NCBI GenBank assembly: GCA_032173965.1
Contig: CM063299.1
Span: 2,415,501-2,479,500 of the forward strand
Source: Sitta carolinensis
Lineage: Eukaryota; Chordata; Aves; Passeriformes; Sittidae
Direction of reading: 5' to 3'
Length of the DNA: 64,000 nt
Shown here one piece after another: positions 1 through 12,500 of the stretch. Position 1 is the first letter of the stretch. Each line of letters begins with the position of its first letter. Below the pieces are notes generated by a model. That model saw nothing but the letters and a program-made list of their open reading frames with translations. It was not told the origin of the DNA and ran no database searches. A program made the position numbers and the translations under genes.

Positions 1-392
1 CAACTTGCTCTGCAAGGCTCTGGAGCAGCAGCTCATTTACCTCAAGCAAAGCACTTCAGTCTCCAATTTTTCTCACCCATCAGTTTGTTGTTTGCCCAAC
101 AAAATAAATATTCACTTTGCAGCGTTTTAAAACCCCTACCAGGTGTGTTGCTGTGTCACTTCAGGAGCTGAGCAAGCCTGAAAATCACTGTTTCCCTGGA
201 AATTATTTACTGATCCCATCAGAAGTTTTCACTGGAAGCAACAAAATCCTGTCGAAGAGTGACTGAAACAATGAATGAAAAATGTGGAATTCTGCTCCAG
301 CTCCTCAGTCCCACCTGCACAGCTTTTTCCAAATTTAGGCACCATAATGAGAGGGAAAAGCTACAGGACAAGTTCCCTGGAGGTTTTTTTTC
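1..392 (-). other. INTS2: INTS2 3' untranslated region, incomplete at the window edge
   Basis: Sequence after the INTS2 stop. No minus-strand AATAAA or ATTAAA was seen here, so the transcript end probably lies outside the window. No other feature was seen. Confidence 0.6.
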
Positions 393-562
393 CTAAATTC
401 CACTGACACTCATGTTAATTATTTCAATGATGGTGTTTTCCACACACTGGCACAGCCGAACATCAGGGTCCAGGCTTGCAGTGTCCCTGGAACAGCTTTT
501 GCTGGAGGAATCTTTACAGAGCCCTGAGAAATCGTGTGGCTTCTCCTTCAGCTGCTGGAGGC
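393..562 (-). CDS. INTS2: INTS2 coding exon 24 (last)
   Basis: Residues 1141-1196 plus stop (395-393), LQQLKEKPHDFSGLC to INMSVSGI. The acceptor is TTTTCTAG|G. Confidence 0.95.
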
Positions 563-3500
563 CTAGAAAATGAAGCAGGAGAAGCAAAGTATTCTAAGTA
601 TTGAGAACTGTTATTTCCAGCCCTAACACAAATATGGATGGCAGGAGATGGCAAAGCTGAGCCAGCACCATTCCATGCTTCACTACAGGTTATTTCCAGG
701 GACACCACACAATTTCTGCCCCATTTCCCAGTCTCTGACCCCTTTGGGGGGCTCTCCAAGGTCCTTATCATATTTCTGCCCCATTTTCCTGTGGCTGACC
801 CCTTTGGGGTCTGACCCCTTTGGGGGGCTCTCTAAGGTCCTTATCCCAACATTTCTGTCCCATTTCCCTGTCTCTGACCCTTTGGGGTATGACCCTTTGG
901 GGGGCTCTCTGAGGTCCTTGTCACGTTTCTGTCCCATTTCCCTGTGGCTGACCCCTTTGGGGGGGCTAAGCACCTTATCACAATATTTCTGTCCCATTTT
1001 CCTGTCTCTGACCCCTTTGGGGTCTGACCCTTTGGGGGGCTCTCTAAGGTCCTTATCATATTTCTGTCTCATTTCCCTGTCTCTGACCCCTTTGGGGGGC
1101 TCTCTAAGCACCTTAGCACAACATTCCTGTCCCATTTCCCTGTCTCTGACCCCTTTGGGGTCTGACCCTCTGGGGGGCTCTCTGAGGTCCCTGACTCACG
1201 GGTGATGATGGGGTCAAAGTCTCGTGTCTGTGTAGCAACATCAGAGGCACAAACTTGTCCAATCTGGATCAGCAGGGACATGATGTCCTCGTAGAGGGGA
1301 GGGAAGGCTTGGCAGAAGGACACCAGGCAAGGCAGGGTGGGCATGAAAAACGTGTAACGCTTGGACTGGGTCAGGACTGCCAAGGAGAAGGAAAAAATCA
1401 ATGATTATAAAACCCAATCAAGAACTGCTGTTACCTTCACAATAGCAATTAGACAGCCAAAAGTGCATTCAGCCCCAAGAAGCCAGCCTGGCTGCCCCAG
1501 GCAGGTTTGGGGTTGCTGGGCAGGTACCTGTGAGCAGGGTCCCCATCACGTTGATGGCCAACCGAGCCACGCTGAGGGATTTGGGCAGGGCATACTGGAT
1601 ACACAGGTAGGAGAGCAACTGGATGGCAAAGATCTGTCAAAAGGAGAAAAGCAAGGAAGTTACAGGATGTTTTACAACTTCTACCCAAGGCTCTTTGCCA
1701 CACTTAAGAGTAAGTAAATATTCTCTGTTTTACTGCGAAGGAAATCGAAGCCAAAGAAGCCTTAACAAAAGTTATTATGATCATTTTTCTGCTGGTAATA
1801 AGAAAAATAACCCACACATATTTACCATTAATCAAAGTGTTTCAAAATCTCCCCCTGACACTATTGCTCCAACATTAATGATGAGCAATAAAGCAACACA
1901 CAACGTGTAACACAACCCTTGCAGAAGATATTTAGGTCTGATATATTCTAGTTGGAACCTTAGTTGCTCAGCAGTAACTTAATACCACAAAAGATTAAAT
2001 AAGAGCAACTACAAAGCTGGCTTGATAGAGAAACAGGGAATCTTTAGCCCAACAGATTCCAGTTGCCTTCAATTTAAGGTAGAAGTGCTACAAATATTAC
2101 CTGAATATGCCAGGCAAGTCACAACAGGACGTTTTTAGTGACTGGTTTTTTGTCCCCCCTCAGCCAATATTTCATCAGGGTTAATACCCCCAGGGATTCT
2201 CCAGCCAGGGGACTGCACAAGTACCTGTTTTTCCAGTTCAGGCTGGGCAATGAGCTCAGGAATGAAATCCAGACAGATGTGCATGGATGGGATCCCAGCC
2301 ACTGTCAGTGCCAGAAGTTCACATGGGTAACCCTGTGGGGTTAAGAGATGTGGCAATGTGGCACAGGTGTGTTTTGAAAACTCTGCTTCAAGGAAGACTT
2401 CAAATAACACCTGTGTTAATGCTTTGTTTCAAAATGAATATATTCAGAACTCCCTTTTGTTCAGAGTTTGCAGCAGGCCTGTAATGCCAAGGCAACGAGA
2501 GGCAGGCTGGGTACAAACCCAGGGTCTGAATCAGTTCTTTACCCTCAATATTGAATGATTTATTTACCTGGAAGCTCTCCCCTCCACTCCCCAAAGGAAA
2601 GCAGACTGCAGTGACCCTTCCCTTCTGTGTCTTTCCTGTGTTCCAAATTTCACCATCAGCCCCAACTTGCTCGTTTCACAACTGCCCCATAATGACTTTT
2701 TTATCACTTAATCAGTTCCAGGTCAAGGCAAATTAACTCCTTGTAAAGAGTCTGCCATCTGGCAAAGAGCAATTTAATATGCATTAAAAACACATTTATA
2801 TTTTTAAAATTGCTGATCTTTTCCCCTCTTCCTTTTTTTTTTTTTTTTTTGAAGGTGCTCAGCAGCTTTTGCACAGCCAACCTTTCTCCTTCCACTCTAA
2901 AGAGCTAAACTGTGCCCTAACAAAAAGGAAAGATAAGGAGATGTTTACATTTGAAGCCAAATTAATTTTGAGTAATGGGAATATTAATTTAAAAACACAG
3001 CCAGAAAAAAAGTAACCCAGAAAAGATGTGGGACAAGTAATTATGAGATGATAAGGGCAGTTTCCCTTGGCCTAGATGGACAAACTGCACAGCAGGGCAC
3101 AAAGGAGGGGTTTAATGATGAGGAACGGGCAGAGTTTGGGTGCTGCACAGGGAGCAAGCGTGAGCTCTACAGACTGGGGGAGACAGGAAGAAGAAGAGGG
3201 TTCCTGTCATTTCTGAGGAACATCCAGCAGCCCCTGAGCACTCCCCTGGGCTCTTTCCCCCACTGAGATCCAGAGGTGAGCTGTGCAGAGAGCAGAGCTG
3301 ACCTGGAAATGCACGAGTTTGACGATGTTGGGGTCGGCGATGTACATCTGGTGCAGCAGGCAGCAGATGAGGCACTGCACCTCCCGCAGGTTGCACAGCA
3401 AACTCTGCTCCTCCTCCTGCTCCTCTTCCTCCTCCTCAGCCCCCTGTGGGCTCGGGGGGCTCTGCCCCACCCTCAGGAAATCGTCAGCACTGCTGCTCTG

Positions 3501-6500
3501 GCTCTTCTCCTCCTCTGTAGGCAAGCAGATCTCCAGGAGGATCTGCACGGCAGCACTGTCCTGGGGAGAAAAGCCACAGAAAGTGCTTAAAACCCCCCCC
3601 CAGTGAAATGAAATAAAACAAATCAAATACAAAATAAGGATAATTTAAGAAAGGGAAGGTTGGCATGTGATTAGGATTTCTACCTAGAGGATTTTTTTAA
3701 GTGCGGAATGAAAACGACTCAGCTGAGGAATCACAAATCTGTAGAACATTGTAAAAACTTCAACACTATCTCAACCAAGATGCAAAGAGGAACAAAAAAA
3801 GGCTAAATCTAACAAAATATCATAATCACAGATGAAAAGACTAAATTCAGTGGAATCTCATATTGCTTCAAAATAAATACCCAGTGCTCCTCTTAAATTA
3901 GCATCCAGAGCAGACAAAATATGCAGAGGGCTATGTAACTCACAGTATTCATCACCCTGCTCATTTAAATAGAAAACTTCCTATTAACCCAAAAATCATA
4001 TTATAATGGCAACTCCCTATGTGACATTTTTCCAGACAGAGGGATGAAGAGATGTCTGTGGAACAGGATTACTCCAGAATTTCCATAATGTCAAGCTAAG
4101 GAGGTGAACCATCCTTCAGCCTCCCACTTTCCAGTGCTGGCTGCTTCTCTGGAACATCTTTCAGATGATCAGGCATGAGTCTGTCACATTTATTGATGTT
4201 TTACTGCTCCAAATCCAACCACACAAGCATCAAGGCAGAAGGGCTGGTGAGCAGAACTCGACTGTTCTGACAGAACAGCCACTATCAAAGCAATAAATCA
4301 GCACAATGCTTCAGACTAGAAAAAAGTAAATATTAACCATCTGAGTACAGGGGCAGTTTTCTTTTCCATGGTATCAGAAATTGGATTAAAAAAATAATTT
4401 AAAAGGCCTGCTTTTTAATTTCCTGTTTCTGCATTTCTCTTTCATCACTATTTTCCCTCACATCTTGGAATATCCATTTCTTCCCTCTTACCTGAGCAGC
4501 AAGCAAAGCATTTTTTAACTCTTCCCTTGTCACTTCTGGGGCCTCTGGACCCATTGCATTGTTTTGGGATGGCCTAATGTCCTGCTCTGCTGTCTCCTTC
4601 AGGTGAGCATTAAGGTAAGCTTTGGAAGCAAGAAGATATCCATTCAACATGTGCAAAATGATATCCATCAGAGGAGGACTCCTGAGATGGGAACACAGGA
4701 AAACAAAGACATTTCAGTAAGATGGACAAACTAAAAGCACTCCCAAAGGCTGCAGCACCACAGCTCCTCCTCTGGCATCACTGACACCTGGAGGAACCAA
4801 TTTGCAAGTACTGCAAAGACTCTCCTGGGAAATGAAGCAGATCTGCCTCTGCCACATCCACCAGCAGCCACTGGCAGAAGCTGTTGCCCCAAAGGATGGA
4901 ATAACCTACAGGCACAAGAGCTGCAAGGATGTCACAGCTCACACTCCAGCAGCAGCCATTTCCAACACCCTGCAAAGTCTGTTTAGCACAAACTCACACA
5001 CCCAAAGCCAAAATGGATGAGCCATGTGCAAATCCCAGTTTTGAAAACCCAGCTGGACAGGATGAAATGCTGGAAGAGCAGGCCCAGCTCCACAGTCCTC
5101 AGGCCAGGCTTAGAACAACATGCACCTGCCAAGCTCCTGTGATTAGTTTGAAAATTATGTTCTGAAGTGCTGAAAGCTTTTAGAAGCTTTCTGTTGGACA
5201 CCTTTATGTTAAGCATTCACAGACACACTCACCTGTGAACTCTCTGATCACACCTCAGTACAATCAGGGGGTCAATCATCAGATCATTCTGGGTGTATTT
5301 CTGCTGTCGCACTATTTTTGCTGAAGGCTGCAGGGCATTAACAGTCATCACCCACAACCTAAAATGAGAATATTTTGATGAATTTTTTTTTAATAGAAAA
5401 TTTGTATAGGAAAAGGGGTTCCCTAAGCATTTGGTCACTCAGCCATATTTTTCTAGGCCTATCAAGCAGCAAAAACCCCATTTTCAGCTTTGAAGTCAAC
5501 CAAGGGGCAGTTAACTTACACTCCCTGGGCTTAAATCAGTTTTCACTGCAGTGAAGTATTCACTTCATAAAAAAAGGCATTTTCTTACCAAAGTAAGCTC
5601 CTGTTCCATCAGTAATTCATCACAAATAATGGACACTAAAAAACCATACTCCTGTATTTTAAACTGAAGACTTCCTTTCCTCTGAGAACAAAAACCACCT
5701 TCCTTTTAAATGCAAAGGTTCAAAATGTCAACAAACTAAAAAAAAAAAAGCTGCTCCAAACACATTCTATTCAATCACAGCCTCCAATCTCCCAGATAAA
5801 GGCACTGTGTTGTTATTTTTAAAAGGAAAAGTGAGCTCCCACCTATGTGCACCAAGAAACCAAACAGTATTTTGAGCCTTGATACCTTCTGGGCATGACA
5901 GTGTTCAGAACCATCCAGAGTTTATTGACAGCCTGCAGAATCCCCCGTGGGACTCCAGCTTCCAGCAAGAGATTCATGTTCGAGGTCAACACTTCTGCAT
6001 AGGGGATCAATTCTCCAGCTGAGAGAAGGGTCAAATGTTCCAGGATCTGCATCAGCTGGGTGTGATTTCCAGGCAGCATGGAAAAGGCTGTAAAACAAAC
6101 AACGGGATCTTGGCAAAACTGACCTTTGAACCGTTGAAGCATTTAGGTTATACAAATGCAGTATAATCACACACTTCCAAATCTACTATATCCCACTCCA
6201 TTTGGAAAGCATTTCCTTGGAATGAAGTTCTTTACCTTCCTGGAGCTGTTTGGGAGAGTGGTTCTTGGCCATGTTGGTGAGGAGCATCCTCCTGAGCAGG
6301 GCGTCGGTGCCGGTGATCTGCTCCTCGCAGATCCAGTCGTCCACGATGCACAGGTGGGGGTAGTTGGTGGCCAGGAGCCTCAGCAGGGCAGAGTGCAACC
6401 CTTGGGGACATCAGGGACAGATGTGAGCAGCTGTGTCTGTCACCTGAACACATCTGTGCCTTTCATTCCAACCCCTGGACTGAATCACTGCCCAGCAGCT

Positions 6501-9500
6501 CAGTGAGGCGCACGTTCACAGCCTGATACTCCAACAGAGAGGAGAAGTCACCCCTTGGAAAGTAACTCCTAAACTCAGCCTGGAATATTCAACATTCTCA
6601 GGGAATTCCTGCCCTAAAACCTGCCCTAGGAGGTACTAAAAGGAACTGCTTCCCTCACACTTTCACTGTGACTCTTCAAACATCTCTGCAATCTCAGTAG
6701 CTACTCCTGACAGATTTTAAAAGCAAGAAAAAGGAAAGCAAGCTATGAAAAAAGCAAGAGCCACTGAGCTGAGAACACTCAGCATTCCTTCTCATGCCCT
6801 TTAGAGCTGCAGACACGTTTTTACCTCCCAGCTCCTGCTGCAGCCCCTGTGCCTGTCGGATGAGGAACTTGATTGGAATCTGATCCATCAGCGCTGAAGA
6901 GTAGGACTTGGGTTTTCTCTGCATTGCAGCTACAAGGGAACAGGACAAGAGACCACAGGTAGCAGTTACAGCTAAAACCAAATACTACCCCAACTGGATT
7001 AATAAGGAAAATGTAAAGCACTTGTCTCTATTATTATCCAGGTAAACTCAAGAAAATATCAAATAACTGTAATTGATTTTATAGTATTTCAGACTTCCTT
7101 GATTAGCATGAAGAAAATAAACCTGTGAATGCTGGAAGTTTTGCACCTTAGAAAGGGCTGGTAAAAGCACACTCTAGATATCAACACTGAATTGTCACTG
7201 AGACTTAATTCCATCAATAAAATACACAACAGTCTTTTAGTACTGATTTAAAGTCTCCATACCAAAGGTAAAAATAGGATCATTAAGTATTACCAACTAT
7301 AAAATTGCCAACTCAACAAAGAAAAATGTGTGCACGTTTGATGACACATGAATAAATGAAGATCTCAAATAATTACAAAGTCTTTGCTAATTGTTATTGC
7401 ATTCCTTAGATGCTCATGAACATTTCTTGTAACTCAGTCTGGGCCTCTTTTAATCTGTAAAACAAATTACTCCACTAGAGAGTTTTAGCAGGAACCTTAT
7501 GTCCTGAATCCCTACAGCAATATTTACTGCAAACACCCGAACTTTCTATGCTTGAATCTGACAGCAGCACGAATTTTTCCCCTCTTTGCACCTAATCTTC
7601 AGATAATTTGTTTCCCCCTGAAGCTCCCACATTTACCTAGAATCTTTGTGTTGGCCAGCAGTGCCTCTTCATAGGACAGGACGTAGTAGAGGACGAGCAG
7701 TTGTGTGGTGATGCTGAAGCGCTGGGTGGGACGAGTATTTTCTCCCTGCACATAAAACCACACACAAAGGTCAGGTTGCACTCCTGGTTCTTGGAAAGAA
7801 AAATGTGAATTTAACAAGATTCACTTCAAAACATGTGACTGTCACTGTAGCAGGAGGGAGTTTACAGGCAGTGAAAACAAAAAAGTGAAGCAATGTAACG
7901 AAAACACAAAATCCTGAACCACGTCCACATAAAGTACAAGATCCAAACAAGATGATTACCCCAGAGAGTCCTTGGAAAACATTCAGGATCTCCTGTTCTG
8001 TGACAGGCTGGTTGGTGGCCTCTGGGTTGGATTTAGAAGCAGGGGTGAGGATGGAGTTGATGTAGACATCAATAAGGGGAAGCAGCTGAGGGTGCAGTGG
8101 GGTGCTGGTTTCACAGAGCTGCCGATAGATCCAGTCCTACAAGAGAACATCCCATGAACCCCAGCAGCTGCCAGTCTGCTTTGTCTGCAAGGACAGCCCC
8201 TTTTAATACATGAGGCTTTGACTTTGGAAAGGGTAACATCAGTTCTGAATTGGTCATAAACTGTATCCTGGACCCTGACTCACAAATAGAACTTGTCCTG
8301 GCTGGAAAATCATTCTCGCTATAATTAAGCACAGATTGGGGGAGAGAGACTTATTACTTTTAACTTCATTAAGCTGTAGGATTGCAGAGCTAAAAATGGG
8401 CACCCTAACTTAAAACACAGCTCATTCTTAAATTGCATGGTAGGAAGGAACAAGATTCATCAAGAATTCTGCTCCTGTAAGTCAACCAGCCTGCGAAAGC
8501 TCATCAGCATTCAGAATTACGAAGAGAAATAAAACAAAGGTGGTACCTTAATGGATACTTTGTGCTTGGTGAAGGAACGACTCTTTAAGAGCTGGTAAAT
8601 GCAGTGAATAGGTAAAAAGCCAGTGATGTTGGCACTGAGGTTGCCTGTCACAGGCACACGCACAGCGTGGGCTGTAACCACCTGAGGGGAAGAGACAATG
8701 ACCAGAAAAACACCACTCAGCACAAGGGGTCAAAGTCACACAGCCCCACCTGGCATCTCCTTAGTTCTGGGGAATACCCCAAAGGGAAAGGAAAGGGCAA
8801 AGGGGGGGAAAAAAAATCCCTGGGTTGAAAATACCTGTTCGGTGAAAATCTCCTGCGTGAAGATTGTCTTCATTCTGCTGAGCGAGCTGGGCTTAATAAC
8901 AATCTGAAAGTCAGAAGAAAGCACTTAGAACTGCAAGTTCTAGCTTTCTTATAACTAAGGACTGCAAAATCGTTTTATAAACTGTTCATTTTAGCCCTTT
9001 AAAACTTGTCTGTTTTCCTGGTATCCCAGTCAATTCACACCTGTATCAAATGTCAAAGAGAAATATTTTCCAATGTCACAAGTTCATCACCTCAAGTCTT
9101 CCTTGTCCTAAAAACTCCCTCCCCAGCTTTTACACCTGGTGAGACACTGTTTCACAACAATGAATTGTTGGCAAATCTCCTCTGGCAATTTACTGAAATT
9201 AATTTTTACATACATAGGTATTTAACTATTTAAAATTAAAACTTTGCAGCTCAATTTGGAGCTTTGGTTAATCTTCTAAAAAGTTACTTTCTTGGAAATA
9301 ATGATTTCGACAAGGCAGCACTTCTTGAAGATACTTTTATCATCACATTCCTCTGTATCAAGTGCTATGCACATTTTAATGTTCCTCCAGAGGAATTATT
9401 ACTCATTTTTCAGGTTACATTCACTTTAGGTATATCAGCAAGATCAAAATTCCTTACAGCATAAGGAAAGCAAACACCAAAGTACCAAAACCCAGTAAAA

Positions 9501-12500
9501 AAGCTGATTTTAACAGCCAAACATACAGGCTAGGAATAGTTTAGGATTTACCTTCATTCCCAAGGTGGAGCAGACCAAATCAATGATGGCACTGAGCTGG
9601 TTGCTGTGGAAATACATGGCTACCAAGAGGAGCATCTCTCCAAAGGAAGCAGACACACCAGAAATGCTGATGATAACAAAGAGAAAGAAATACAGGACAT
9701 AAGTAAACAGGACATAAATAAATGTGAGATTACTGGAAACACAAAAAGAAATCCAGCCTGCTCTCACCTTTCAAAGTAGGCTTCTTCCTTTATCATCCAG
9801 CTGAGCCACATCACCATGAGCTGCTCCTGTTCTGGGGTGCTGCACAAAGAAAATCCATAAGAGATCCTTTTCCCACAAAACCAGTGCAAGTTTTACTATC
9901 ACTTGCAGAAAAGGCAGTATTTGAGGAATCTTACACCAGGAGACTTTCTGTCACTTTCATTTATCTGCTGATAAGCAGTGCTATTTGGCACAAAGGTCAG
10001 TCCAACTGTCAGGAACACCCTTTTTGGAATGCACCCGACAGAAAGCTACACCCCTGAATTATCTGCACTGCCTTTCTGTAAGGAATTTATCCATGAATTT
10101 GTTCCATGGAAAAGTGACCTAGTCAGGCATACTTCAGTCTTCACAAAACCACTCACACTAAGTTCATGCTAATGCTCACCTCTCTACAGGTTTGCTATAA
10201 AAGACTGAAATATCCATTCACTCACCACAGAGTAAGACAAATCCCTTCCATCAACACAGGGAGATTTGATAAAGAATTAGGGGGAAAAAAACTCTGCAGC
10301 TCTGAGAAGAGCATTGCCTTAATGGTGCTAAACCAGTCAGATCTTGCAATTCTGCTGCTGCACTGGAGTACCTGACCAGAGTGGAGAAGGCCAGGAGCAT
10401 GCAGAAGGACAGGGACACGAAGCGGACGCCGGCCGGCGTGGCGGGAGGGCGGCTCGTCATCAGCTGCAGGAGCTGCTCAGCTTCCTCATCCGTGGGCCTG
10501 AGCAGGACAGGGAACACAACAAAGCTGGGGATTTCACAGGGAAGTGATTTCCAGTCTCTCACAGTGGTTAAGGATTGAATTTTGCCTGTTATTCAATCTG
10601 TCGAGGTGGTAATTCGTTCTGAACTTAAAAGACATAAAAATCTCTGTTAAGAGGCAACAACGAGAAAACTTCCCTGGGATGTAATCTTGCCTATTAGTAC
10701 AAACAAATTAAAACTAACCATGCATCAAGATGCTACATTACACCCTCTAAAAAGTGAAAGCAAAGGAAGAGAAACTCGAAATCCATAAAATGCATGTTGC
10801 TAGAAGACAGAACAGCTGATAACTCTACACTCTGCTCCAACCATGTGGATTTAGAGCTCTCTGAACAAGTCTGCAGAACTGATTCTGCAGCAACAGAGGA
10901 CTGAAATTAGTGAGGTTTTGAGGACAGAGAGGTGCCCAAAGCCTCTGCTGCACCGGGCAGCCATGACCAACACCCCAGAGCACGAGCAGGCTCCTTACTT
11001 GAGGCCAGCAATGCCCATGAGAGCGCAGTAGAGGCGCAGCAGGGCGCTGGCCTTCACCACGTGCTCCTCCTTCAGGCCCGAGTACACGGACACGTTGGGC
11101 TCCGTGTCAGCCTCAGCCTCCTCCATGATGTGCGTGCTGCGCACCGTGGGCAGGATCCCCATGAGCTCCAGCAGCAGCTGCCTCCTCATCTGCCACAGCA
11201 CAGAGCTGATGTTATCTCTTTTTCTCTGTGTAAGAGGTTAAAAGATGAGAACAAGGTCAAATTCGGCCCATTGAACAATGCATGATATAAGAATTTCCAC
11301 AGGCATAGGAAGAGAGTTATTTTAAGTACAGTTTTCAGTTCCAAGCTTTAACTAAGTCACCTAAGCAAGTCAAGATGCATCTTCCCACTGTGAACACCGA
11401 GGATGAACATATTTATATTACAAACATGCAATTCCCTGGTTTCCATGCCTAAAAGGGGAACAACCAAATAGCTGCTGCCTTCAGGTACATTATTTATAGA
11501 CCTGAGAGCCCCATAAGAGGAGATTGCCCTGTAAAGGTTCCTCCAAGAGGAGCAACAGGATTTATGTGCATTCAGACAAACCTGCAGCACACGTCCAGAA
11601 GAGTTACAGCAAGCTACAGGAATACTTCTTTAAAAGCAGAACACTCAAAGCTTTTCCTACCTGTTGGCCATTTCGGATGAAAGTTCCAAACCACGTCCGA
11701 ACCTTTGCATTTGTTCCAAGCAGCAAACCACTCACAAAACACACCAGGTCACTCACTCCATCATCTGAGGATTCATTCTTGGTGTGATCCAAGGTCAAAG
11801 CCACACCAAGACCCGGCAGGTGACACTCTTCCACCTGGATAAAACACAGGCTCAGCCATCTCTGCTGGGTTTGAAGCTTCAGTTAGGCTCTGAATGCTGT
11901 TTCTCCTGACAGACTCACCACCATGCCCCTGACCCTCAGGGCTTGGGAAGGGTTCATCTTGCACAGGTGTCGAAGAGCCTCTGTCCTGCGCCGGCCGCCG
12001 ACGCTCTCCTCGTCCTGCCGCTCGCCGTTCTTGATCAGACCTCTGCAGACTAAAGACCCAACAGCAGCCCTGAGGAAACCTGCCCTTCCACACTCAAATC
12101 AGCACCTCCTCAGATGTCCCAGGGGAAGGGACAAGAACTGCTAGTGGGGATAGAGGAGGGTCTCAGCCCCAGCCATTCCCAGCCTCTGTAAAGCTGCGCG
12201 CACAGCGAGCCTGGCTGCTGCAAAAAAGGGGAATCATCAACAGGCTCAGGTGGCAGCATGCAGCAATTCAAACCTGTGTAACTCCTGGTTTAGCCCAGAA
12301 TTAACCACATTGCTAGAAATCTTTTCAAAAGGGAGAAAACTCACCCTCGTTGAAGCTGTCAGGGACATTGGCCACCAGAAGGCAAAGGAACCAGGCTCCG
12401 TTCTTAACGTGCAGCAGAGCTTCAGCCACATCCACTATTGGCAACAGAGAGGGCAGCTCTGGGGGGAAAGGGGGTGTTAAAAGTCACAGTGTTTCACTGG

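Noticed and set aside
648..1205. 185-codon plus-strand frame and overlapping minus-strand frames
   Set aside because: They translate the intron 23 minisatellite (repeating LTPLG or PPKG); there is no independent coding evidence.
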